A stretch of 64,000 nt of DNA. It comes from Thermoactinomyces vulgaris (lineage in GTDB: Bacteria; Bacillota; Bacilli; Thermoactinomycetales; Thermoactinomycetaceae). Positions within the stretch are counted from its first letter, which is position 1; each line of letters starts with the position of its first letter. Location: the NCBI RefSeq assembly GCF_003688725.1, contig NZ_REFP01000007.1, positions 1-64,000 of the forward strand. Direction: 5' to 3'. The notes beneath the pieces were generated by a model. The model ran no database searches, had not been told where the DNA came from, and saw nothing but the letters and a program-made list of their open reading frames with translations. This document shows, one piece after another, positions 34,594 through 42,114 of this stretch. Both the position numbers and the translations under genes were made by a program.

Positions 34594-34631
34594 CCGGATC
34601 CCTCCTTTCCAGGAAAAGGAAGGGAAAGGGG

Positions 34632-35951
34632 TTACAATTTTCCCTCGCCTTTTTCAAGTAATTGGCAGTAAGTTTGAAAAAATCTGTTTTTATATTTTTC
34701 ATAAGTGACAGGATCTTCCTCTTCGCAACATTTTGCAAGTTTGACGAGGATTTCCGGTTCAAGGATTTTGAGTGCATGTTTTTCGGAGATCGTGAGTGCT
34801 TTTTGCAGGCATTTGCGTGCATCGCCGTTTTTGTTTTGGCGCATGTAGCAATCGCCCAGAGCAATGAGAGCATTGCAGTATTTTAAAGCATCGTTTGTTT
34901 TTTGTCCTGTTTGTACGGCATTCTGCAAAGCTTTTTGTGCGAAGGGGATTTTTTTTGTTTTTAAGTATAGCATACCTAGTTTCGTATAGGTAGATACCAA
35001 CATATTTTTTTTTCCGATTTTTTTTTCTAGTTTTAATGCTGTGCGAAATGCAACTTCTGCTTTGTAATAATCCCCCATGTTTTGATAACAATCCCCGAGC
35101 GCCGTCCAGAGCTCAAACGCGCGGTCCACATTTTGGTCCACACGGGCCAGATGCAGGCCTTTGGTGGCATATTCGATCGCCTTTTCATGCAGCTCCTGTT
35201 TGCTGAGCAAGGTGGCGTGCACTTCATACATACTGCTGCGGATCTCGATGCCCTCGATATTGTCGACTTCTTTCCACATATCTTCCAAGGTGCGGAAAGC
35301 ATCTTCATTCCGGTTTAATTTTTCAAGGTAAATCACTTTGCTCATTTTTAAATGGTACACGACATATTCGCGTTCACCGGAGGGGTCATAGGATTCCAAC
35401 CCTTTTTCAATATAATGGAGGGCTTGTTCGATATTGTTCAAATAATAACAACAACGGCCCAGTTCATTGTAGGTTGCGGCTTGCACGTTGGTTGATTTCC
35501 AATCGGGATACTGTTTCAGTGTGCTCAACGTTTTCAAAAATTGGGCCTGTGCCTTTTTCCAATGTTTTTTCCGGGCAATGCATTTTCCTTTTAAAAAGAG
35601 GTATGTGGGAAGCAAGGGGGAGTTTTTGTCAATCTCGGTTTTCCTGAGTTCTTCCAAACCTTTGTCCGGACCCGCCATGTCGATGTCATGCTCGATCGCG
35701 AATAATTTGAATTTCAATTGTTCTTCGCGTTCCTTCTCGTCATCATAAGACTTGGATAACTGCTTGATGTCCAGATCCAGCTTGTTGCATATGTGCAGAT
35801 ATATATCCTCATTCACCACTTCGCCTTTTTCGACTTTGCGGATGGTATGGAGTTTGATCATGTTATCCACCAAATCGCTTTGCCTGAGCCCCAAATCCTT
35901 CCGCCTTTTCCGAATGACACGCCCCGCATTCTCATGGTCAAGAGGGAGCAA
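34632..35951 (-). CDS. HTH-TPR transcriptional regulator of the RRNPP type
   Basis: A 439-residue protein. An XRE-type helix-turn-helix (about residues 8-60: AGRVIRKRRKDLGLRQSDLVDNMIKLHTIRKVEKGEV) is followed by about nine tetratricopeptide-like repeats (100-430), including TYNELGRCCYYLNNIEQALHYIEKGLESY and ALGDCYQNMGDYYKAEVAFRTAL. This is the layout of peptide-sensing RRNPP regulators. The start is TTG 35951, fixed by a perfect GGAGGTGA ending 5 bases upstream; a GTG nine bases further up would overlap that site. Two tiny peptide genes follow on the same transcript, and a RiPP-like gene set is divergent. Confidence 0.92.
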   Translation of the reverse strand: MLPLDHENAGRVIRKRRKDLGLRQSDLVDNMIKLHTIRKVEKGEVVNEDIYLHICNKLDLDIKQLSKSYDDEKEREEQLKFKLFAIEHDIDMAGPDKGLEELRKTEIDKNSPLLPTYLFLKGKCIARKKHWKKAQAQFLKTLSTLKQYPDWKSTNVQAATYNELGRCCYYLNNIEQALHYIEKGLESYDPSGEREYVVYHLKMSKVIYLEKLNRNEDAFRTLEDMWKEVDNIEGIEIRSSMYEVHATLLSKQELHEKAIEYATKGLHLARVDQNVDRAFELWTALGDCYQNMGDYYKAEVAFRTALKLEKKIGKKNMLVSTYTKLGMLYLKTKKIPFAQKALQNAVQTGQKTNDALKYCNALIALGDCYMRQNKNGDARKCLQKALTISEKHALKILEPEILVKLAKCCEEEDPVTYEKYKNRFFQTYCQLLEKGEGKL

Positions 35952-35960
35952 CGAACTCAC

Positions 35961-36218
35961 CTCCGCAAATAAAAAAATTTTTGTTTATTTTCGGTTGTTT
36001 TTTTGTTGCTTTTCATGCAAATATGCAAAATCCGGGTGAACATTTTTGCTTTATTTTTATTTATTTATCTAGTTTGGCACAAATCTGCAAAATTCCTTCT
36101 ATTATTAGTAATTTTGTATCGATTTGCAATGTAAGAAATAGATTTATAAACTATAGTCAGGAAGATGCCGATTGGTTTCAGTGGTTGAAACACCGCAAAA
36201 TTTTGGGAGGAGTTGCTT
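35961..36218 (+). promoter_or_regulatory. AT-rich divergent control region with TGCAAA motifs
   Basis: This 258-base gap between the TPR regulator and the DUF3970-like gene is far richer in A+T than the surroundings. TGCAAA occurs at 36016-36021, 36024-36029 and 36086-36091, and its complement TTTGCA at 36123-36128. The first two are spaced 8 bases apart. These are candidate operator half-sites for the regulator. A TATAAA/TATAGT stretch near 36144-36156 could be the -10 box of the plus-strand operon. Confidence 0.45.
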
Positions 36219-36512
36219 ATGTTGAAGGTGCAGGTTGAAGGCCAAAAGGAAAAGGTCGGACCATTTTTGTCGGAATTGAGACAACGTTCGCAAATCGAAT
36301 ATTTGCGAGATGAAACCAATTTTCAGGAAAAAGAAGAAATCCGTGTGATTTGTTACGTGGAGCACAAGCCGGAGCACCGCATCAAAATGGTGAAATTGTC
36401 GACGGGTGACGGGTTGGAAATTCAACTTCCGTTGATCGATGTCATCCAGGTGGAGATGGAAGACGGCAAAAAAATCATTACCGGACGCTCCTTTGACATT
36501 TTTGGAACGTAA
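36219..36512 (+). CDS. DUF3970-like small protein
   Basis: A 97-residue protein with GGGAGGAG 6 bases before ATG 36219. The first half (MLKVQVEGQKEKVGPFLSEL ... REIRVICYVEH-like) resembles DUF3970, a small beta-alpha-beta protein in Bacilli of unknown function. The second half (KLSTGDGLEIQLPLIDVIQVEMEDGKKIITGRSFDIFGT in outline) is extra and could be a small beta-domain. It is the first gene divergent from the TPR regulator. It does not resemble the PqqD-like RRE proteins of RiPP pathways. Confidence 0.7.
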   Translation: MLKVQVEGQKEKVGPFLSELRQRSQIEYLRDETNFQEKEEIRVICYVEHKPEHRIKMVKLSTGDGLEIQLPLIDVIQVEMEDGKKIITGRSFDIFGT

Positions 36513-36645
36513 TGATTTTATCATATTGATGGAATGTAAAATTTCTCGTGCTTGTGCGATGGCACGTCATTTCATAGAACCATCAAAAACAAGGATGCAC
36601 GGCGGAAAAAATGAGAGAGAACCTGTTTACACCTCAACAAAGCTG

Positions 36646-36693
36646 AAGCGTTGCCCTGGAAAGGACTTTCACGTCCTCCCGGAGGCAACGCTT
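36646..36693 (+). terminator. Very strong hairpin between DUF3970-like gene and peptide gene
   Basis: Outer arms AAGCGTTGCC and GGCAACGCTT (36646-36655 / 36684-36693), middle CTGG/CCGG and inner AGGAC/GTCCT stack into a stem of about 19 pairs with a 6-base loop TTTCAC. The T-run (TTTTTT) comes only about 12 bases later, so it is either a terminator, an attenuator or a structured RNA element. Confidence 0.65.
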
Positions 36694-36753
36694 TCATTCT
36701 TCCGCCTTTTTTAACATCCATGGCTGCAAGCGTCCGCTGAAAGGAGTTGTTTA

Positions 36754-36840
36754 TTGAAAGATGTAAAAATTTGCATTAAAATGGAATTAACCGGGGGATT
36801 TTTCTTGATGGCTGAATCATGCCAAACCGTTGACAGATAG
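36754..36840 (+). CDS. 28-residue peptide, candidate RiPP precursor
   Basis: A 28-codon gene (TTG start, AAAGGAG 7 bases upstream). The product begins MKDVKICIKMELTGG and ends GGFFLMAESCQTVDR. A T-G-G junction followed by FFLMAE could be a leader/core boundary: a Gly at position 1 and the Glu 7 residues on (or 8 from the first Gly) would be compatible with a lasso macrolactam, though the usual leader YxxP motif is missing and the length is short. A terminator follows immediately, then the B2-like and cyclase-like genes; partial termination after the precursor gene is typical of RiPP loci. Assignment is inference. Confidence 0.45.
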   Translation: MKDVKICIKMELTGGFFLMAESCQTVDR

Positions 36841-36859
36841 AGTGATAAGTGAGAGGAAA

Positions 36860-36895
36860 AGTACAGTAGGGGTTCGGGAATACTGTGCTTTTTTT
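36860..36895 (+). terminator. Terminator/attenuator between peptide gene and B2-like gene
   Basis: AGTACAGTA pairs with TACTGTGCT (one G-T) around a 12-base loop and is followed by six Ts. It ends 21 bases before the GTG of the B2-like gene, so downstream genes would be expressed by read-through or after antitermination. Confidence 0.82.
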
Positions 36896-36916
36896 ATGGA
36901 TTGGAGGCTTTCTTGG

Positions 36917-37402
36917 GTGAATCTGTATTTTGTTCTTTTGTTTGCCAAGGACCGGGCGGCCAAAGTTCCTCCATTACCGTTCAAGCGGTTGCTCCGGGTG
37001 ATCGTGATTTCGGTTTGGATGCTTTTGATTTACCGGATTTACGGTTTAAACAAAGCCATGGACCGGCTCAAGTCGATCCGATGCAAAGATCCCGTGCGCA
37101 TTAAAAATCCGTTGGCGGAATTTTTGTTCGCCAGGCGGGTGATGGTCTGGTCGCAATTTGTGGTGTCCCTGTTGAATGCGGGAAAAATTGATTCTTTCCT
37201 CCGTTCCCTGTCATTGTGTGCGTCTCTTAAAAAGTTGGGGATTCCGGCGCAAATGGTGTTGGGGGAAAAAAGTGACGACCATGTGATTGAAAATTTGCAT
37301 GTCTGGGTTGAACTCCGGCAGATTCCCCTGAATGAATCATGGGAGGTTGAATGGCACTTTCGAGAAATTAAGCGTATTCCGGAAAGGTTTGACGTCCATT
37401 GA
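36917..37402 (+). CDS. Lasso-peptide B2-type (transglutaminase-like) protease homologue, Cys replaced
   Basis: About 161 residues. GTG 36917 has GGAGG 9 bases upstream; two in-frame ATGs further up lack one. The N-terminal part is amphipathic (LPFKRLLRVIVISVWMLLIYRIYGLNKAMDRL) and the C-terminal part aligns with the Transglut_core3 domain of lasso B2 leader peptidases: SFLRSLSLCASLKKLGIPAQMVLG, HVWVEL and PLNE. The catalytic Cys normally at the first position of a CLxRSL-type motif is Ser here (S93), while the His (H128) and the following Asn are kept. It may be inactive, use Ser or use C101. The stop overlaps the start of the next gene. Confidence 0.78.
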   Translation: MNLYFVLLFAKDRAAKVPPLPFKRLLRVIVISVWMLLIYRIYGLNKAMDRLKSIRCKDPVRIKNPLAEFLFARRVMVWSQFVVSLLNAGKIDSFLRSLSLCASLKKLGIPAQMVLGEKSDDHVIENLHVWVELRQIPLNESWEVEWHFREIKRIPERFDVH

Positions 37403-39000
37403 GAAAATTTGATCCGATCCAGGGATTCATTGATTTCGGTTTTTTTCAGAGTTTTTTCCAATTTTACGGTGAGGTCTGGGGTTATCCGCCCCGGTTGGAA
37501 CCTTTGATGAAGCTGATCCAAAACAACAACTGGCATGAGGCCAAAAAAGAATTCAAAACATTGTTGAAAGAAGGGCCCGGTTTTTTAAAACAAATCGACG
37601 GTGCTTTTATTGTCGTTTATTTTGAAAGGAAAGAAAGAACCGGATTGATTTACCGAAGTTTGTTGTGTAAATATTCCCTTTATCTGCGCCGGACCAAGCG
37701 GCAGATCTTTTGGTCCACCCGGATTGAACAGGTACTGGGAGAAGACCGTCCCTATTTGTCCAAAGTGAAAAAGGAAGAACTGGTGGGGTCCTGTTTTGCG
37801 GAAGTCCAGGAGCCATCCCAGACCTATTTTCGGGATATCAAAAAGCTGCCGGCCGGGCACATGATCCGCGTCCACCGGGAGAATGAAGAGATGACCCTGT
37901 TTGACCAATTGCGTCCCCGGCCGGATTATGCCAAGTTAAAATGGGACCAAGCGGCGGATTTGGTGATCGAAATCCTGACCCAAACGATCCAGGACCGGAT
38001 TGAACCGGCCGACCGGGTGGGGGTTTTGCTGAGCGGAGGCATTGATTCCTCGGCGATTCTCATGATGTTAAAATCCTGCCAGATCCCGGTCGTTGCATAT
38101 CATTGGGGATGGCGCGGCGAAAAGTCCAAGGTCCGTTTCAGCGCGGAAAAGGTGACACGATTGGCGAATGTCCCGCTCATTATCCTTGAACCGGGGGATT
38201 TGAAGGCGTTAACAAAAGATGCCAACCAATTTTATTTGCCGTATCCCGGCTTGGATTACCTGATGATCAAAGAAGCCCGCAGGCAAAGCCAAAAGGACGG
38301 GATCAACCTGCTTGCTTCCGGGTATTTTGGCGACTATATTTTCGGCTATGACGGAACCGGACGCTTTTCCAAGCGGATATGGAACAAAACGTTATCCAGA
38401 CGGCTGATGGAAAAGCTGGGAATGCTTCGCCCGACGTGGGCCAATCATCCGGAAGACATCCCGATTCCGCTTTTTTTTACCGACAAGGCGGCAAAAGAAG
38501 CCAAAAATTATCTAGGCTCGCTGAAAGAAAAAACCAGTGCCCGGCAAGCGATGGGGTATTCATTAAACCGGGACAAGGAGTCCCTTATTCAGTTGCATCA
38601 ATTGTCCCCGCATCAAATGAACATGTTGTTTCCCTTTGTCAGCAGAAAACTGATGGAAATCGCCATTTCCCTGCCTTCTGAAATGAAAGTGCTGTTTCGC
38701 GGGGGGCAATGGATCGAAAAACCGGTGTTGAGACAGGCGTTTTTTGATTGGCTGCCGGGTGAAGTGATTGCCTATGTGCCCCGGCAGTACCGGGTGTTGC
38801 CGATGGAGGCCCGTTTTTTGCTGAAGCACCGGGAACAAGTCAAAGAATTGCTGGATGAAGACTCGATCTTGGCGGATTGGGGAATCATCCATTGTGAACG
38901 GCTGAAAGAATGCCTGGAACACCAGCGGTTGCTGATGTTGTCGACCAAAGGGCTGATTTGGGCATTCATGACAGAAATATGGCTCCGCTCTTTGTTGTGA
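37399..39000 (+). CDS. Asparagine synthetase-like cyclase (lasso-peptide C type)
   Basis: A 533-residue protein starting at TTG 37399, which overlaps the upstream stop (ATTGA), so translation is coupled. The N-terminal 180 residues have the glutaminase-like Ntn fold but no N-terminal catalytic Cys (starts MRKFDPI). The C-terminal domain has the PP-loop SGGIDSS (212-218) for ATP adenylation and the LLASGYFGDYIFGYDG segment. This combination, next to a B2-like protein, is the hallmark of lasso-peptide macrolactam synthetases (McjC type), which activate an Asp/Glu side chain. An ordinary AsnB would keep the Cys and run about 610 residues. Confidence 0.85.
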   Translation: MRKFDPIQGFIDFGFFQSFFQFYGEVWGYPPRLEPLMKLIQNNNWHEAKKEFKTLLKEGPGFLKQIDGAFIVVYFERKERTGLIYRSLLCKYSLYLRRTKRQIFWSTRIEQVLGEDRPYLSKVKKEELVGSCFAEVQEPSQTYFRDIKKLPAGHMIRVHRENEEMTLFDQLRPRPDYAKLKWDQAADLVIEILTQTIQDRIEPADRVGVLLSGGIDSSAILMMLKSCQIPVVAYHWGWRGEKSKVRFSAEKVTRLANVPLIILEPGDLKALTKDANQFYLPYPGLDYLMIKEARRQSQKDGINLLASGYFGDYIFGYDGTGRFSKRIWNKTLSRRLMEKLGMLRPTWANHPEDIPIPLFFTDKAAKEAKNYLGSLKEKTSARQAMGYSLNRDKESLIQLHQLSPHQMNMLFPFVSRKLMEIAISLPSEMKVLFRGGQWIEKPVLRQAFFDWLPGEVIAYVPRQYRVLPMEARFLLKHREQVKELLDEDSILADWGIIHCERLKECLEHQRLLMLSTKGLIWAFMTEIWLRSLL

Positions 39001-39053
39001 CCTTCATCAGAAAGCTCCTTCTCACGGGAAAGGGGTTTTTGATGAAGGTTTTT
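39001..39053 (+). terminator. Terminator of the RiPP-like operon
   Basis: CCTTCATCA pairs with TGATGAAGG across a 30-base loop with its own small folds, followed by TTTTT. It starts immediately behind the TGA of the cyclase-like gene. Confidence 0.75.
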
Positions 39054-39979
39054 CATTCAGCGGGATAGCGCCGGTTTCGTCCCTGAACCAACACCGGTTG
39101 CACAAAAGGACGAATTCGTTCCATCAACCGCTTGGCTTTTAAAATTTCCCATCCGCCTTTTGCCGTATAGCTGAAGTGTTCTTCCAACTCATCCAATGTC
39201 ATGTTGGATGTATAGATGGTCGGCCGTTGGTCCGTCATCCGTCTTTGTAAAATGACGGAAAGCACTTCGTCCCTCAGCCAGGGGGTCAAGGACTCGGCGC
39301 CGATATCGTCCAGGATCAGGACTTGCGTGGTTTTTAACGCCTCGATTTTCCGGCTGATTTGATTATCGGCAATGGATGCTTTCAATTCTTCGACCAAGGC
39401 GGGGAAATGAACCATGATCGAAGAGATGTTGTGTTTGGCCAATTCATTGGTGATCGCACCGGCAATGTAGCTTTTGCCCACCCCAAACGCCCCGTATAAA
39501 TACAGGCCGTAAGAAAGAGGGGATTCTTTGAAACTGATGCAGTAATCCATGGCGGTCAAAATGGCTTTGTTCCGTTCCGGGTGGTCGTAGTCAATCTGCT
39601 CAAACGTCGATTGTTGAATTTCTTTGGCGATGTAATGGCTTTGAATCAGCGATTTTTGTTTTTCCGATTTCCATTTGCTGCATTCATGCATGGTCAGGTC
39701 CAGATAACCGCCATACTCTTCCAGTTCCGGGTAATGTCCCTTCATCATGTTGGGGCATCGGTCCAGCCCCGGACATTGTTGGCAATTGGAACGTTCCATC
39801 ACAAATTGCTGAAGGAAGGAGAAAGAACGCTGATAAACTTCTGTCGGAAGTTCAGGATGTTGCTTCCTGAATTCTTCGACCAGCGGAAATTGAAGCAGGA
39901 GCTTTAACTGCCGTTCTTTGTCGACCGCTTTTACGTTTTTGCCCACCGGAACCATCACATTGTTGATCCGTTTCATCAC
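39053..39979 (-). CDS. dnaI: Primosomal helicase loader DnaI
   Basis: A 308-residue AAA+ protein that loads the replicative helicase DnaC. The N-terminal helicase-binding domain has a zinc cluster CQQCPGLDRC ... MHEC, and the C-terminal ATPase has Walker A LYGAFGVGKSYIAGAI, Walker B VLILDDIGAE and arginine-finger region RLMERIRPF. In most Bacillales dnaB lies directly upstream; here the upstream neighbour is the divergent cyclase gene, so the usual dnaB-dnaI pair is split. Confidence 0.95.
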   Translation of the reverse strand: MMKRINNVMVPVGKNVKAVDKERQLKLLLQFPLVEEFRKQHPELPTEVYQRSFSFLQQFVMERSNCQQCPGLDRCPNMMKGHYPELEEYGGYLDLTMHECSKWKSEKQKSLIQSHYIAKEIQQSTFEQIDYDHPERNKAILTAMDYCISFKESPLSYGLYLYGAFGVGKSYIAGAITNELAKHNISSIMVHFPALVEELKASIADNQISRKIEALKTTQVLILDDIGAESLTPWLRDEVLSVILQRRMTDQRPTIYTSNMTLDELEEHFSYTAKGGWEILKAKRLMERIRPFVQPVLVQGRNRRYPAE

Positions 39980-40151
39980 GAACCTTCCTCCTGCAATCGA
40001 TGTTGATCGTAATCTCTATTCTATCAGGAAACGGAATAGATTTTTACTCTAAAATCAGGAAAATATCATGGAAAATTCCATTCTCAAATTTTAGTCATTT
40101 GTCATCGCGCCCTGAATATGTTTTAACTAGCAGGAATGAAGGAGCAGTGCG

Positions 40152-42044
40152 ATGCAAAGTCAATGGATTCTTCATGTTCAAGCGATGATTCACCGGTTGA
40201 AAAAAGAGTTGATCCAAAAACAGAACCCGGATGGAACGTGGCCGTTTTGCTTTGAAAATGGAATTGGGACCGACGCGTATTATGTCCTGTTGCATCAAGT
40301 GTTAAAGCGTCCTGACCCCGGCACCTTGGCGCCGGTTTTGGAACGCATTCTGGACAAACAAACCGGTGATGGAACCTGGAAAGCGTTTCCGGATGAGAAG
40401 GAAGGGAATGTTTCCGCCACTTTGGATGCCTCCCTTGCGCTTTTGTATTCCGGGGTGAAAACGCCCGATGATCCTTCGCTCAAAAGAGCGCGCGACTTCC
40501 TGCTTTCCCGCGGCATGGAAACGAAAGCGGGCTCCTTGACGCAAGTGGTTCTGGCATTGCTTGGGCACCGGAGTTGGTCGCGCATCACCAAACTGCCGGT
40601 TGAGTTTTTTCTGTTGCCGGCCGCAAGCCCTGTCAATTTTTTTGATTTCGTGGGATATGCGCGTGTTCACATCGCTCCCGTCATGTTGGCGTCCGATCAG
40701 GATTTTTACATTCATTTCAAAGGTTATCGGGAAGTGGAAGACTGGTTGCCTTCTTCTTTTCGGACGTATATGGAACGCATGCACCCGGATTATTTTTGGA
40801 CCAAAGAGGATTTGCTTCCCGCGGTGGAAACAACGGCTTATTCCACGTTTTTTAAGAAGAATGTCCATCAGCGGGCCCTTTACTGGGGAGAGAACTTTTT
40901 GCTTTCCCGCATTGAAGAAGACGGGACGCTGTACAGTTATATGACCAGTACCTTTTTGATGATTTTTGCTTTGTTGTCTCTCGACTATCCGCCTGATCAT
41001 CCGTTGATCCAAAAGGCAATGGAAGGATTGGACCGGATGATTTTTCCTCTTCAAGAGGGCGCTCATTTGCAGGAGGCAACTTCGACGGTTTGGGACACTT
41101 CCCTGGTGATGACGGCATTGCAAAATGCGGGCCTTTCGCCCGGGCATGGTGTGATACAGAAAGGAAGAAATTATCTTTTGTTAAAACAGCATACATCGTA
41201 CGGAGACTGGTGTTTAAAGAATCGTTATGCGATTCCGGGCGGATGGGGATTTTCCGACACCAATACGATCAATCCGGATGTGGATGATACGGTTCAATGT
41301 TTGCATGCAATTGCTCCGGCTGTCCGGGAAGGCTGGGCGCAGGATGAATGGAAACGGGGATTGCAATGGTTGTTGAGCATGCAAAACCGGGATGGCGGAT
41401 GGCCTGCTTTTGAACGAAACACGAACAAGATGTGGCTCAAGTTGTTGCCTGCCCGCAATGAAAAAAGAGTTTGGGGCGACCCGTCCACTGCGGATCTGAC
41501 CGGACGCGTTTTGCATTTTTTGGGATCGGAGCTTGGCTGGACCATCGACCGCCCTGAAGTCAGGCGGGCATGGAGTTGGCTTTATCATCACCAGAATTCC
41601 GACGGTTCTTGGTTTGGCCGATGGGGCGTTTCCTATATTTATGGAACTTGGGCGGCGCTGAAAGGACTGGCTGCGGTGGGAGTGCCCGAAACTCATGTTT
41701 CCGTGCAAAAAGGGATTCGGTTTTTACTCTCCAAGCAACGTCCCGACGGGGGATGGGGAGAATCTTGTTACAGTGATGTGGAGGACCGGTTTGTTCCCCT
41801 TTCGTTTTCGACTCCGGTGCAAACGGCTTGGGCATTGGATGCTTTGATCGCCTACCATGACCATCCGACACCGGCGATTGAAAAGGGGATGGCTTGTTTG
41901 TTGAAAATGATGGAGAAACGTGGGGAAGAATGGTCTTATCCGGCGGGAGCGGGTCTTTCCGGGCAGTTTTATGTGTATTACCACAGCTATCCGTATGTTT
42001 GGCCTTTAATGGCGATGACACATTATCTGCAAAAATATAGTTGA
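40152..42044 (+). CDS. shc: Squalene-hopene cyclase family (shc/sporulenol synthase type)
   Basis: A 630-residue class II terpene cyclase that folds squalene or a C35 terpene into polycyclic hopanoids or sporulenes at the membrane. The protonating motif DVDD is at 376-379 within GGWGFSDTNTINPDVDDT, and several QW repeats (QNPDGTWPF, QNRDGGWPAF, QNSDGSWFGRWG, QRPDGGWGES) are seen. The context NTINPDVDD is reminiscent of the B. subtilis sporulenol synthase SqhC, so the true product may be a sporulene rather than hopene. AAGGAGCAG precedes ATG 40152. Single gene. Confidence 0.9.
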   Translation: MQSQWILHVQAMIHRLKKELIQKQNPDGTWPFCFENGIGTDAYYVLLHQVLKRPDPGTLAPVLERILDKQTGDGTWKAFPDEKEGNVSATLDASLALLYSGVKTPDDPSLKRARDFLLSRGMETKAGSLTQVVLALLGHRSWSRITKLPVEFFLLPAASPVNFFDFVGYARVHIAPVMLASDQDFYIHFKGYREVEDWLPSSFRTYMERMHPDYFWTKEDLLPAVETTAYSTFFKKNVHQRALYWGENFLLSRIEEDGTLYSYMTSTFLMIFALLSLDYPPDHPLIQKAMEGLDRMIFPLQEGAHLQEATSTVWDTSLVMTALQNAGLSPGHGVIQKGRNYLLLKQHTSYGDWCLKNRYAIPGGWGFSDTNTINPDVDDTVQCLHAIAPAVREGWAQDEWKRGLQWLLSMQNRDGGWPAFERNTNKMWLKLLPARNEKRVWGDPSTADLTGRVLHFLGSELGWTIDRPEVRRAWSWLYHHQNSDGSWFGRWGVSYIYGTWAALKGLAAVGVPETHVSVQKGIRFLLSKQRPDGGWGESCYSDVEDRFVPLSFSTPVQTAWALDALIAYHDHPTPAIEKGMACLLKMMEKRGEEWSYPAGAGLSGQFYVYYHSYPYVWPLMAMTHYLQKYS

Positions 42045-42069
42045 GAGGGGACCCGCCCTTTTTTTGTGC

Positions 42070-42106
42070 AAAAAACATCCACTCCTGAAAACACAGAAAG
42101 TGGATG
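42070..42106 (-). terminator. Terminator of degV-family gene
   Basis: On the minus strand CATCCACT pairs with AGTGGATG and TTTTTTG follows. Confidence 0.85.
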
Positions 42107-42114
42107 AGGTCATG

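Noticed and set aside
36609-36644. 11-codon frame MRENLFTPQQS as leader peptide before the strong hairpin
   Set aside because: Only a poor upstream GGCGG and no codon bias typical of attenuation; left unclaimed.
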